From assembly GCA_004764695.1 (NCBI GenBank), contig SMSO01000025.1, forward strand, positions 4,938,862-5,002,861: 64,000 nucleotides of DNA, read 5' to 3'. Of the stretch, positions 31,661 through 42,170 are shown piece after piece. Each line of letters opens with the position of its first letter. Position 1 is the first letter of the stretch. This DNA is from Schizochytrium sp. TIO01 (lineage: Eukaryota > Sar > Bigyra > Thraustochytrida > Thraustochytriidae). The notes beneath the pieces are model-generated. The model was not told where the DNA came from and did not search any database. It saw only the letters and a list, made by a program, of their open reading frames with translations. The translations under genes and the position numbers were made by a program.

Positions 31661-33038
31661 GTGCATACCTTTTACTAAACCTTTTAAGAGCATACGCTAT
31701 CAAAACTGAGATAAAATTTGCTGTCTTGCTGTTCCGTTGTTTGTTTTGCGATTACCAATTTATTGATTGCAGTATGAGATTAGTTCCTTCTTTGATCGTC
31801 AAAAGTAGCAAGTGATTTTCATGTGGTTTTTGCTGAAAATGGCCTTAAGATTCCGGTCCGAATGCAAAGCTTGGAAGAATCACGCATCCTTCTTACGGAA
31901 GGCTTCGCAAATATGTCACTCAGTTTACGATTTTTTTCTTCCTGGTTAGATTTAAGTGAAGTTGAGGCACTTAGAGCCAATGTAGACTTCTTCGATATTT
32001 TGAGAATCTTTTTTGTTTGGCTGGTTTTCGGATAACAGAAAATAACGCTGGTCGAATTAAAAGGTCTCTCCATTTATATTAATAAGGTGGATTATAAATT
32101 TTTGTGTATAGATTTAGAAAAGTAAAAACGAAGAAAAGTTATTGTATGGAAGATTAGATATAGTTTGAAATCCCGTTTTTCGATGGCAACCGGTGCCGCG
32201 CTTGTGTTTAGCATTTTTTTATTTCTCAAAATCTTCTTAGTTAAAGAAATGAAATGAAATGAAAAACAGCTAACTTGAAGAACTATTTGCGAATGTAGAG
32301 AGATTCAGGTAGATTTATATATAAGTAATCGAAGAGATGCATCATTTAATGTTTACTTTCATCTTTAAAATGAAATTTCAAATGAAGTTTAGGACTTTTA
32401 TCTCATGTTAATATTTACAATCAACTGCTAGAGTGGGAGTGGACTTTGAATTTAAGCTAAGATCAATGGATCATTTTACAAAAAGCGTCTTTCTTGTAAA
32501 AGCTAAAGAAACACGATTTGCATAGCTTGGTGGCTTCCTGAGTGAAAATTAAAGATGAAATGAATCGAGCATGACATGATCTTGCTACTGATCTTGTGAG
32601 TCTACTTTAGAGTAAAGCAAAATTCTATTCTTCTGAAGTGGTTAAAGGCTGCTCAAACTTGTTTATTTATCTACTCTTGACCATGCAGCACTGCGAGTAA
32701 TAGAAAATTGAAGGATGCATGAGGTAGCATAATGTATTGTAAACATGTTAGTTTTGAACCTTTTCCATCGATGTAGCGTGATTAGATCTTCCTGTTCATT
32801 AGCGCATATGTGGAAAATGGCTCTTTTGTGACGTTTAGGGACAAATATCACGTTTTAAAAAAAATTTTAATCTTTTGAAAGAAGGTCCACAGAAGGTTGG
32901 AGCAGCAAGCGTCGCTTGCAGGACCAATTCGCTGTTTTCGCGCTAGATTTGTATTGGCGTGCGAGGTTAGGTGCTCGCTCCAACTGCTGCGCTAGCCTGC
33001 CTTCTCTTCTTTTCACGTATCTCAGGTCTCGGCTACCA
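31661..33038. other. Intergenic region, AT-rich
   Basis: About 1.4 kb after eEF2. It contains a short GAAAT repeat near 32248-32270 and an AT-rich centre. The last 120 bp before 33039 is pyrimidine-rich and stays in frame with the TSP1 gene (see that entry). No gene was recognised. Confidence 0.45.
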
Positions 33039-34055
33039 ATGGATTCTACAATAGATTGCTCCACATGGAGTAGCAACGAGTGCGCTTGCTACGCGGCTGA
33101 TCTTGGGCGTTCTTGCAGCTACTGCTCTGCGTCTTCTCGTTGTATGGACGTGTCTGAGGTGGATGAGAACTGTGTGACTTCCCCTTCTGCGCGTCGTGAC
33201 CACGCATCGGATTGTGGTAGTCAAGACCAAGACACCAATTTGGTGAGCTCGCCGAGTGAAATAGTAAGCTCTTTGCCAAGTATCACATGGTATGGGGAAT
33301 CAATCTCATTCGATTTAGGCACTGTTTTTGCAGTTGATTATATTTCTGTTGATCTTGTTCAAGGCGCTTTCGACGACTCTGTTCCTGGCGTGAAGATCAG
33401 CGACCTCTGGCCAAGCACCTCAAGCAACGAAAACGTGATGAACCAGACTTGTAGTGACGTAGGGACCTGTACGTGGAAGCTGACAATGCCGGTGTTGCAA
33501 AACCTTACGCTAAGCTCGGCTCAGGAAGGTACAAGCATGCGGTTGCAGTCTTTAATGGTTCACTTGGCTTCTTATGATCCCGTAGATGGTGGACTTGGCT
33601 ACACTGACGTTTGGTCAGAGTGCTCCTCAACTTGTGGAAATGGGACTCAATATCGTCCAAGCAGCTGCTCCTCTCCAGAGCCTGCGTACGGTGGTCTGCC
33701 ATGTTTCGAGCCTGATACAGAGACTGTCATGGTAGCTGGCAATATCTCGCGAACTTGCTACGAGTCATGGAACTGTGGCACGGATTGGCGTGTGGTTCTT
33801 ATCGTGGGCTGGTGGCAGTTTCTTTTAATAATTGTCTTTGTCTCGCGGAAGCTATTGCAGTGCATTCGTAGTAGGCGTCGTGATAAGCTTGACGCAGCAA
33901 AGCTACGCCGACGCAGGTTTTCATCTGATTTTGACGATATGGGGGATGCTATTCATGCAAGTGGAGACTCAAGCGGGGATGAAATTTCTGACACTTCAGA
34001 ACTTTCACAGAGATTGAATGTTTCGCGTTCCTCTGAAAATCTGACGTTAGCTTGA
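33039..34055 (+). CDS. Cysteine-rich type I membrane protein with a thrombospondin type 1 (TSP1) repeat
   Basis: 338 aa from the first in-frame ATG; the frame is open upstream to 32916 (TTG). Residues 5-45 hold eight or more cysteines in a compact pattern (PSI- or EGF-like, not assigned). About residues 75-185 are a hydrophilic ectodomain with NQT and NLT glycosylation sequons. A TSP1 repeat lies at about 190-246 (WSECSSTCGNGTQYRPSSC). A transmembrane segment is at 250-269 (VVLIVGWWQFLLIIVFV), followed by an Arg/Lys stop-transfer cluster and a 65-residue Ser/Asp-rich cytosolic tail. This is a cell-surface adhesion or receptor architecture. From this ATG no signal peptide is visible, though one is expected. 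The upstream frame encodes a hydrophobic segment, and a TCTTTTCACGTATCTCAG sequence just before the ATG could be an intron 3' end, so the N-terminus is uncertain. Confidence 0.75.
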   Translation: MDSTIDCSTWSSNECACYAADLGRSCSYCSASSRCMDVSEVDENCVTSPSARRDHASDCGSQDQDTNLVSSPSEIVSSLPSITWYGESISFDLGTVFAVDYISVDLVQGAFDDSVPGVKISDLWPSTSSNENVMNQTCSDVGTCTWKLTMPVLQNLTLSSAQEGTSMRLQSLMVHLASYDPVDGGLGYTDVWSECSSTCGNGTQYRPSSCSSPEPAYGGLPCFEPDTETVMVAGNISRTCYESWNCGTDWRVVLIVGWWQFLLIIVFVSRKLLQCIRSRRRDKLDAAKLRRRRFSSDFDDMGDAIHASGDSSGDEISDTSELSQRLNVSRSSENLTLA

Positions 34056-35020
34056 GAAGCACAATTATGAATATCCCACTATATGGAACAAATACTCAAT
34101 TTTGCTCGATATACAGGCGTGATGCTCTTTCTTATCATCTCTGCCATAATTGCAGTATAGCTAGTGAATTCAAACAGGGGTCGATTTTGTGTTAACCTTG
34201 GCTCTGCAAATGTGCTGTATTTTCTGTTGGTTTGGTTGTGTGAAGTTGTATCTCTGTAACGGGATTCAACGGAGTCACTACTACTGATATGTCTACATGT
34301 CCATCAGACAGCAAGTCAAGTCAAGTCAAGTCGAGTCAAGCCAAGCCAAATCAAATAAGTAGCAAGTTTTTACGGGGTAATAGATGTAGCTTATAGCGGG
34401 CTGAGGCACTGGTGCTCAATAATTACATCAAGTCTTAGCGTATCTGATGCTTAAACTAATCGCAAGTGGCTAGCGATCATCCATAGTGAAAGGGTGTGTG
34501 TAACTTGAGAACCTCAACGCAAGCAAATTTACTTTGAAATCTTTACAGTTCCATGCGCGACAATTAGTATGGGTATTCCAAGGTGAGGATTTTTATTCAG
34601 ATTTATGAAAAGAAAGAAAAGAAAAAGAGTATGCCCGAGAAGGGGATGAAGGCTGTCGTTACTTGTACCTCGCAATCAAGAGGGAGTACCTGAAGGATGA
34701 GCACTACGTGTTTACGTGACGGTTGCCCTTTCAATTGACTTGCGAAACCAACAAAGAGTAAGCACGCTTAAGAAAAAAGAAAAGAAAAGACAAGGACTTC
34801 AGCCGCCGCAGCAAATCGTTTAGCAGGGCGATCTCTAGCAATAATGCTGCAAGTATGAGAAGATATAGGGTACTTAGACGATGAACTAGTGGATGGCATT
34901 TTTTTGAATCAATAGACCAACGATTGGGCTGGAATGTGTTGGACTTTGTTGATCAATCAATTGACAGATAGATAGGATGATTTAGAAATTGGGACATTTA
35001 GAATATGTATTGTGATTTTA
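34056..35020. other. Convergent intergenic spacer
   Basis: About 970 bp between the 3' ends of the TSP1 and bL25m genes. It contains an AAGTC/AAGCC pentanucleotide repeat at about 34311-34347. Nothing gene-like was found. Confidence 0.5.
34311..34349. repeat. Pentanucleotide (AAGTC) repeat
   Basis: About seven imperfect units of AAGTC, degrading to AAGCC and AAATC. Confidence 0.8.
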
Positions 35021-35707
35021 TCATTTCTTTTTGGCCTTTTGTTCTTGAGCGACAGCACGCATCAATGAGCGCTTACCGATGATGTTGCAGATCATAATAT
35101 CCTGTTGGTTTCTTGGGATCTTTTGGGCGAGCTGGACGCAGTTCGGGACCTCAAGATCCTTGTACCAAAGACGCTGGCCAACGTCGAGGTTGCGGAGAGA
35201 GGCCTCGAGGGCGTGCGGGATCTCCTCTCCGGAGATCTTCATGCGAAGGGAACGGGTGACCTCGTTCAAGAATCCTCCACGCTTGATACCTGGGCAGATC
35301 TCTTCATCGGTAAAGTCGATGGGCATAAGCACTTCGCTGCCAACCTCAGGGTCATAGCGAGCGAAGTTAAGCGAGGCAATCTGGCGCGTGACATTGCCAA
35401 TTTTGACGCCGCGGGGGAGCACGAGCTCTGTGGATCCATCCTCGTGCTCGAGCTTGTACAGAGTAGATTCCAAACTCAGACCACGTCGTCCGAGCTCCTT
35501 TTCTACTTCGACATAGGGTGTCATAATGATTAGTTGCTCTGTCTTGCCGCCAACGCCTCGGCCCTGCACGGTGGCGGGAACAAATCCATCATGGCGCATC
35601 TGAGCGGCAACATACTTGCCCGTCGTGCTCACCCACTGTGAATATCTATCGCGAGTGAAGGCCTTGAGCGTGCGCGCCGTGGCCACAGACGACCATAATG
35701 GGTTCAT
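35021..35707 (-). CDS. Mitochondrial large-subunit ribosomal protein bL25 (bL25m)
   Basis: A 228-aa protein of the bacterial L25/TL5 (CTC) family. The N-terminal bL25 domain shows MRHDGFVPATVQGRG (about residues 37-51), the equivalent of the family's R-x-x-G-x-(I/V)-P-A-x-x-x-G-x-G element. The C-terminal TL5 domain is clear: EVLMPIDF, CPGIKRGGFLN (138-148), IPHALEASLRNLDVGQ and DLEVPNCVQLA. In bacteria the protein binds 5S rRNA. Residues 1-35 contain Arg, Ser and Thr but almost no acidic residues (MNPLWSSVATARTLKAF), fitting import into mitochondria. The C-terminus is Lys-rich. The first ATG is used. A plastid location is possible only if the organism has one. The gene starts directly beside a CCTG microsatellite. 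Confidence 0.85.
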   Translation of the reverse strand: MNPLWSSVATARTLKAFTRDRYSQWVSTTGKYVAAQMRHDGFVPATVQGRGVGGKTEQLIIMTPYVEVEKELGRRGLSLESTLYKLEHEDGSTELVLPRGVKIGNVTRQIASLNFARYDPEVGSEVLMPIDFTDEEICPGIKRGGFLNEVTRSLRMKISGEEIPHALEASLRNLDVGQRLWYKDLEVPNCVQLAQKIPRNQQDIMICNIIGKRSLMRAVAQEQKAKKK

Positions 35708-35715
35708 CCTGATGC

Positions 35716-35780
35716 CCCTGCCTGCCTGCCTGCCTGCGTGCCCAACTGCCTGCCTGCCTGCCTGCCTGCTTGCTTGTCTG
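35716..35780. repeat. CCTG/CTGC tetranucleotide microsatellite
   Basis: About sixteen units of CCTG with two interruptions, starting 9 bp upstream of the bL25m start codon. Expansion here could change its 5' leader. Confidence 0.9.
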
Positions 35781-35968
35781 ACCCTCCTCTTCTACCAGAC
35801 CACCTTCCTCTCAACACACGCTGCTTTCGATCTTTCCTTCCCAAGAAGGAGGTCTCGACGCAGCTGTTTCGACGGAGTGCTCTCTCCTCGTGGTGCTGCT
35901 GCTGCTGCTGCCTCCCTCCTCTTCTCCTTATCTCCTTCTCCTTACTTATCACTAAATAACTAACTACT

Positions 35969-36056
35969 ATACATACATACATACATACATACATACATAC
36001 ATACATACATACATACATACATACCTACCTACCTACCTACCTACCTACCTACCTGC
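35969..36056. repeat. ATAC and CTAC tetranucleotide arrays
   Basis: About fourteen copies of ATAC pass directly into about eight copies of CTAC. They are two related arrays abutting each other, which suggests a point mutation that spread by slippage. Confidence 0.9.
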
Positions 36057-36770
36057 CTACCACCTGCTAGCCACCTACCTCCTACCTACCAGCTACGAAC
36101 TGCTACAGCTGTTGTTCTCTGTTGTTCTCATTCTCAGCGCTGTTCTTCCTGCCGTTCTCTCCGCTGTTCTCTCCGCTGTTCTCTCTGCTGTTCTTCTTCC
36201 CTTGCCTGCCTGCTCATGGCTAATGAACGAGTGCCCTATGGTGTTCTTTTGTTGGTCTGCGCCCTCGAGTCCTTCTTCTTACAGACGGAGCTCCTTCGCA
36301 GAGGTCGCTCTTTTCGCGATGGCTCTTCTCTGCTCCCATTTCGACCGGGCCTTTATAAACCAACACGGAGCTGGCAGGACGAGTTTGGAGGCTCGAACTC
36401 GCTGCTGGATCCTGCCTCCTCTCGCAGAGGATCACATGTGCATCGAAAGAAAGCGAGGTGTTCTTTCTTTCTGTTCTCTCTGTTCTTTCTGCCTTGAGCA
36501 TACCAATGGCAGAGCCATAAGCGCAATAGTAGGACAGTAGTAGAGCAACCAGTAGTGGTGGGGATAGAGAGAGAACGATGCTCCTCGTACCTGTGGCTAC
36601 GAGAAAGGCCTTCGCTCCCTCAATCAGTCTCTCAGCCGTAAGGGTCTGCGTCCGTGATATGCAAAAACAAGGGTGGGGCATGGTGCTCATGAAGCCAAGC
36701 GCCTTGGGCTTGGGCGAAATGAGGAGGACATTTGCCACAGAAAAAAGACAAACATCACACATGCAAGACA

Positions 36771-36892
36771 GCAGCAAACAAGAACAAGAACAAGAACATT
36801 AAGAACAAGAACATTAGGGACAAGAACAAGAACAATATTAAGAACAGCAAGAACAACATGAACATTGAGAACATTAAGAATATTGAGAACGG
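36771..36892. repeat. AAGAAC hexanucleotide-like repeat
   Basis: Imperfect AAGAAC/AACATT units over about 120 bp, purine-rich on the plus strand. Confidence 0.8.
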
Positions 36893-38327
36893 CAGTGGCC
36901 TCAGCATTTCTCTCTCTACAGTAGTGAGCACATCACTCGTCACTTCGAAAGCACTGAGAAAGCACTGCGCCGCGTGTAGGGCGTGGCAGTAGCATCAGCG
37001 GAATCAGACATCGATGCACCTACTACCGCCAAGGCTTGTCTGCTGCATCGACGTGTCAGCAGTCAGTCCTCTTGAGAATGCTCCAATGCATCGTGGAGTG
37101 AGGTTGCGCTCTGTTTTGGTCCCTCGCAGCCACTTAATTGGAAAGATGAAACCTAAGAAGCAACGACTAATCCGCAACAAGAACAGCAGAGAGTGGCTAC
37201 GATGCACTTGTATACCATTGGTGCATGCAAATTCCACGAAGCAGGCCTTCAACTATTGACGGGATTCTGGGGAACACCAAGTCAGCGGCGGCTGGCCTTG
37301 AAGAGTGAGGCCCAAATAAACTTGATGGAAAACAATTGCTGGTTGTGGAGCAAATTCATGAAGAACCCAAAAGAACAGAACAGCAATGAGGGCTACTTAA
37401 AATATCTATGGCTAATGGGGAGGTCGAAAAAGAACGGCTAGTGTGAGTGTAATAGCAGTAGGCATTCGTGTCCAGATGGGCCATCTTCAGGTTCTGTCTG
37501 AATGTTGTTGTTGACATTTTGGCATCTTTGATGATGGGTATCCTCAAGAAAGCCCAGGCCTTGGCTTCTCGCGAGATGACTGATCCTTACAAGGTCCAAA
37601 AAGAAAGGAAGAGTGCAATTTGGTCATTTAGAGTAACAAGAAAGTGAAATGCCAGAACTATTCCTATTCTACCATAACATGAGGAGGAGGAATTTCATCT
37701 TTGTTCATACTCATCGAGTCAGACACATATGTTTCCTCTCTTCAAGATTGGTTTGAGGGGTTTTGTAGCAAGGCCACAGTCTTGGTATTACCAAAAAATA
37801 AAATAAAAGATGGAGCAGCTCAAGGGACGGACGACGAGCAAAACAGTCTTTGTTGAGCTTTAAGTGCTAGCACTTCAGATGATGTAAATTAGACTTAACG
37901 TTGTATGATAAAGGGAAAACAACTAAGGGAAATCAAACGAGCAATAGTACGCATTGTATCGAAACCAAAGCTGGGACGGTTATGCTAGAACGAAACTACG
38001 AGAGACGTCCTTATTTGTTTATGATTTGTGCGAATCTTAAATTCACAAATATCGTGCATGCGTGTTTTTCTTCTCATCAACGTTTTCGAAGAAGAGAAGG
38101 CTAGATGCGCACTACTTTCATATCATTTAATAAAACCAGCAAAGGTGCTTCACGACCTAAGCAGACCTTTCTTTTCCTTGTTCTAAGTATCTACCTAGAT
38201 TAAACAAAAGAATTCACAGGATCTAGGAGTTTCTCTAGAGGTGACTATCTCATGTAGATGATGTACAAGAGTAGAATTAAGCTTGATTCATTCCAAGGTA
38301 GGTAAGTATATAGCTTTGCCATAACTA

Positions 38328-40607
38328 TTAATTGAGCAGAGGCACATGCTCAAAAAGTTCAGCATAAGCAACCTTTGCGGCCTTCTCCGGGAGTGATTTA
38401 ATTGCCTCCTGCAGCGCAGGCGATTCAGGGGAAAAGTTGCCGGGTAAGCAACGATACAGAGAATCCCGGATTTCCTCTAAGCTGTTGTAATATTCTTCGA
38501 TTTCATTCTCAAACATGTCCTCCTCTTCTTCATCCTCGTCGACGGGCGCATCATCGGGCTCTTGTTCAGCGAGTTGGACCAAAGCACCTAGCAATTGCTT
38601 AAGAACAGTCTGCAAGACAGGTTGAAGGATGTCGGTGGGAGCGTAGGCCAGAGCACCAGCAAGCATGTATCCAAAATCCATCTCACCGCCCTCCTCACTC
38701 TCGTCATCGTCATCTTCACTAGCTTCGTCTTTTGCCTGGTCGTTACTCTCAGAAGTCTTCTCAGACAGGAGCTTGCACTGTGCAGCCATCACTTCCCAGG
38801 GCATTCCAGCTGGAGCCGGAGGAAATTTAAGAAGGTTCCACGCAACTCCAGCGGCGGCAGGCTCACGATTGGCGATCTTTTCGCTGAGAATTTCGGGTCC
38901 CAGAGCCTTGTGAAGAGCCTTAACTCCTTTCCGTAAGCTAGAGAATCTAAGCAATAGCTCATCATAGTCAGGCTCACCCCAACGCTTCACCAGCCAGACA
39001 GCCAAAAATTCAATCTCATCAGAGCCCAAAGATTTGGGGTCTTCTTCGTCACCGGCTTCCAATTCTTCTTCATCAGCCATGGTCTCAATCAATGTTTCAA
39101 GGTACTCAATGGGGGGATCAAGTCGCACGTTGATCTCTTGCGTGAGCTCACTGCCATCGTGCAGGAAGTATTTGCCGACGAACGAGGAACCCTCTTCCTC
39201 GTCCTCATCATCTTCGTCGTCAATTTCAAAACTGGTACCATCTTCGCTCATAAAGCGCATCTGGGCCGCCATATCGCGTTTGGTGTTGTTTTGCTTCTTC
39301 TTGTCACGTGCAGCCTGCTGAACAGACCTCTTCTGGGCACCAGTGGCACCCTTAGGCTCCTCCACGCGGCTCCAGACCTTGGGCACCTTGGGCGGCACAG
39401 CGCGGTCCAGCTCAGTCTTATCAATGGGATCGACAGAGGTCCATTGACGCATGGGCTCTTGCCATGTGGCTTCAGAGTCCTTCGAAGGAGGCATCATGTT
39501 GGCGCACGGTTTCTTCATGTCGCACTGAGTGCGAGAGACCTTGGAATCCCAGAATCCTACCATGAAGGTCAATCTTGCAGCTCCAGAAGCGGCCATGCCA
39601 AGTCGAGGCACGACACCATGTAGAAGGCGTCCATCAAATACTGCTAATCTGTTTCGTTGCGGATGCAGCAGCCAACCAGAGGTCTCCTCGAGGTCCTCGG
39701 CATTCTCATACTCGCGGTCTGTCACGAGCGTCGGCGCTGCTGACCCGACATCCACATAGAACACTGTGGAGAACACAGGGTGGTGCAAGCCATGTCCCGA
39801 CTGCAGCCTGTGCTCGTCGGCATCCCAATGAAGCTGGTGGCCGCTCATGGCATCGCGCTTGTGGACCCACCATTCAGCGTACTGGACGTCGGCGGGGACA
39901 CCTCCAAATGCGCTGCTATTGTCTCCCAGCGTCTTCTTCAGAGCCGGCCAAAGGTGATCTTTGATGAGAGCTTCCGCAGCTACCGTGGGAGTTTCATCCA
40001 GAGCAAAGGAGTGCGAGAAATATCCCGAGTCACCATACTTGTGTTCCGCCCAGTACGGTGCATCTGCATCGAAGTGCTTTGCAATGTCCTGCAAGAACTG
40101 CTCAGGGACCACCGCATCCACCGACCAGACCGGCGGTGCAAGGGACAATTCTTTTGGGAGACGGCTTGGCGAGTTCGCTGCGAAAACGCTCTCATGTAGC
40201 CGCCAAGAATATCCAAGGCGGCTCAAGTACGCGTCGGCGCGCCTTGGCTCGTCCCTTGCCAGAAGTGCCAAGGCCAGGAGGTATGCAGCATCTTCGTGTC
40301 CTGAGGACCCAGTCTTTGACGTAACTACGCGCTCCAGGTCGCAAAGAGCCGCATCGCTGTGCTGAGGCGCATAACGAAGCTTGAGCTCGGCCAGCAGCAC
40401 AGTGGCCTCGCCGCAAGCAGGGTCCTCACGGAGGGCCCGAAGACAGAGACGAGAAACACGTCCCCAACCGCGTCGGCCAAGAAGATCATCGTAGGTACGA
40501 GCGCGCTCCACGAGACGGCATGCACGAGCAGCACGGAGACGCTGCAAACGGGCGCGCTCCCGACGAGCGGAGTTGGGAAGAGTCGATGAGGCCTTGCGTT
40601 TCACCAT
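38328..40607 (-). CDS. 2-oxoglutarate/Fe(II)-dependent oxygenase with helical-repeat N-terminus
   Basis: A 759-aa protein. Residues about 1-155 are basic, then alpha-helical with TPR-like character (VSRLCLRALREDPACGEATVLLAELKL). The catalytic jelly-roll lies at about 160-355. HWDAD (260-264) supplies the HxD iron ligands His-260 and Asp-262, LLHGVVPR gives the distal His-330, and RLTFMVGFW (345-353) gives the 2-oxoglutarate-binding Arg. All three iron ligands are therefore present and activity is likely. Residues 375-540 are charged, with acidic runs. A C-terminal helical region (about 545-759) with long Glu/Asp tracts has no assigned domain. Substrates of related eukaryotic enzymes are protein prolines, lysines, histidines or nucleic acids, and none can be chosen here. 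The ATG at 40607 is the first in frame. Confidence 0.75.
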   Translation of the reverse strand: MVKRKASSTLPNSARRERARLQRLRAARACRLVERARTYDDLLGRRGWGRVSRLCLRALREDPACGEATVLLAELKLRYAPQHSDAALCDLERVVTSKTGSSGHEDAAYLLALALLARDEPRRADAYLSRLGYSWRLHESVFAANSPSRLPKELSLAPPVWSVDAVVPEQFLQDIAKHFDADAPYWAEHKYGDSGYFSHSFALDETPTVAAEALIKDHLWPALKKTLGDNSSAFGGVPADVQYAEWWVHKRDAMSGHQLHWDADEHRLQSGHGLHHPVFSTVFYVDVGSAAPTLVTDREYENAEDLEETSGWLLHPQRNRLAVFDGRLLHGVVPRLGMAASGAARLTFMVGFWDSKVSRTQCDMKKPCANMMPPSKDSEATWQEPMRQWTSVDPIDKTELDRAVPPKVPKVWSRVEEPKGATGAQKRSVQQAARDKKKQNNTKRDMAAQMRFMSEDGTSFEIDDEDDEDEEEGSSFVGKYFLHDGSELTQEINVRLDPPIEYLETLIETMADEEELEAGDEEDPKSLGSDEIEFLAVWLVKRWGEPDYDELLLRFSSLRKGVKALHKALGPEILSEKIANREPAAAGVAWNLLKFPPAPAGMPWEVMAAQCKLLSEKTSESNDQAKDEASEDDDDESEEGGEMDFGYMLAGALAYAPTDILQPVLQTVLKQLLGALVQLAEQEPDDAPVDEDEEEEDMFENEIEEYYNSLEEIRDSLYRCLPGNFSPESPALQEAIKSLPEKAAKVAYAELFEHVPLLN

Positions 40608-41758
40608 GTTATGTTGTGCGAGGAACTTCAGAAACAGCCACTTGCGAGCTTGTCAAGGAGGTGAAAGACCACGAGTGGTGGTTTCCACGAAGAGCAAGTT
40701 CGCACAGAGAGCTAGCACCTTAGACAGAGGTCCGCCAAACAGACAGACAATCAGTCGCCCAGTCGCAGAGCGAGAACTGGGTTCTGATCTGATGTCTCTG
40801 GGTTTTGTACACCAATGGATCCTCACTCTCTTCTTCATAGCGTAATGTATGGACGTTTCTACCACTACTCTAGAGGCTACTAGCTTTCGCTCCAAGGTGA
40901 GAAAAGAGACTTATAAAGAGGGCTATTCAATTCTGGAGATCTTGCTTTTGCTAATATGGAGGCTCCTCAATTGATAGGTTCTCAAAAATATTGTGGCTTT
41001 TGGGGCTAAAGGATTACATGTATGCACTCATGCAGGATTGGTGAGCGCGAGACAGGAGATAGACACGCCGTGCATAAAGAGCAGATATGAGGAGGCGCTG
41101 AATGGGCGACATGTGAGTGGAGGTGTTCTGGAAAAGTCCTGTCGCTAGTACTTGTCGGCACTCGCTATTATAGTTTTTGTCGAATTCTATTGCCTTTTCT
41201 TAAATGAGTTGAATGGGGCCTGTTCAAGATAATTTAAGCAATTGGAAGAAGTTGAAGGCCTTCAGAAGTACAGACAATCGTTCCCGACCACAAAATAACA
41301 AATAAGGCGAGTGAGAGACTTCCTGAGAATTTTATACAGCCTCATCATTTTGCTATTGCAAAATCAAACAGCAACAACAACAGTTTTATATAAGGGGTTG
41401 ATTCAGCTAAAGCAATGCAATATCATTGTAAAGGAGAAGGCGTTGATGAAGAAAGGAAAGATTAAAGTATTTCTCAATATCCGAAGACGGACCAGAACCA
41501 CTTGTCTCGAAAGATTAGATCTTGGTGTACAAATTTTGTTATATTTATATACTACATTTTGCTTACCTTAGACTAAATTAAAGGATATATTATCGCTATG
41601 GACCACACATGAAGAGAAAAGAGATTTATATTTACAAAAGTCCATCTCACTTAGATTTCAACCTGTAAAATCTGCACGGCTTGGATGTCCTACGGTGACT
41701 AAGTGGAGCTAAGACTCAATCGCGTATTTAAAACTAACTCACGACTCAATGACAATTA
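40608..41758. other. Intergenic region
   Basis: About 1.15 kb between the oxygenase start and the IS607-like remnant. The 300 bp next to the oxygenase is of balanced composition and likely promoter. The rest is AT-rich. No further piece of the mobile element was recognised here. Confidence 0.4.
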
Positions 41759-42060
41759 TTAAATCATGTCCTTGGATAGGTAGCGCAAAAGGACGCCTCC
41801 GGCAGCGTGAATATCACGATTGGCTACGTGCTTGCATTTTGGGAGGATACTTGAATACCTTTGGATGTCTCTCTGTCACTAGTCAGAGGTACTGAGTAGA
41901 GATCTTTTAAGTTAAATTCTAGAGCCAAAACAAACACACATGTGGATGTTCCGAGCTTGTCGTGGACGGTATCATTTGCATTGCATCGCTTGTAAGTGTA
42001 ATCCTCTCAGCAAATAACCAGTTCACATCGCTGGCAGAGGAAAAGATCGGCTTCGTGAAT
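41759..42060 (-). pseudogene. TnpB/Fanzor-like nuclease remnant, C-terminal end
   Basis: Broken minus-strand coding sequence. From 42060 a frame reads CELVIC, a TGA stop (42007-42009), then EDYTYKRCNAN and DKLGTS. This aligns with the TnpB zinc-finger entry (V-I-x-x-E-x-Y-T-S-K-x-C, then L-G-x-S), though the second zinc cysteine and following glycine are lost. Further on, PKVFKYPP (41841-41864) matches the K-V-F-x-C element. After a frameshift, KCKHVANRDIHAAGGVLLRY (26 codons, stop TAA at 41759-41761) matches the final C-x-x-C...(D)RDxNAARNxLL stretch that carries the last RuvC aspartate. Only about the last 100 residues of a roughly 400-residue protein remain. Such proteins are RNA-guided nucleases carried by IS605/IS607-type elements. 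This copy cannot be functional. Confidence 0.75.
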
Positions 42061-42170
42061 GAGCACTTGTCGGGAGCCAATGAATGAGGCATCTTTCGAG
42101 CTGTCTTGATTTTGATCCCACCTGATTAACTTGTTGAGGTCTCCAAAAATTTAGGCAAACACCGTAGTTT

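Larger units (their letters stand above)
35708..38327. other. Intergenic region rich in microsatellites
   Basis: About 2.6 kb holding CCTG, ATAC/CTAC and AAGAAC arrays (listed separately). ORFs of up to 185 codons here read through repeats or have no recognisable domain. From 37450 to 38327 the sequence is ordinary AT-rich spacer and holds nothing recognisable. Confidence 0.5.

Noticed and set aside
28937-31693. 918-codon minus-strand ORF opposite eEF2
   Set aside because: It is Gly/Leu/Val/Glu/Asp-rich repetitive-looking translation with no domain and is the complement of eEF2 codons ending in C or G.
36220-36777. 185-codon minus-strand ORF
   Set aside because: Ser/Leu/Cys-rich translation in repeat-flanked sequence without a domain.
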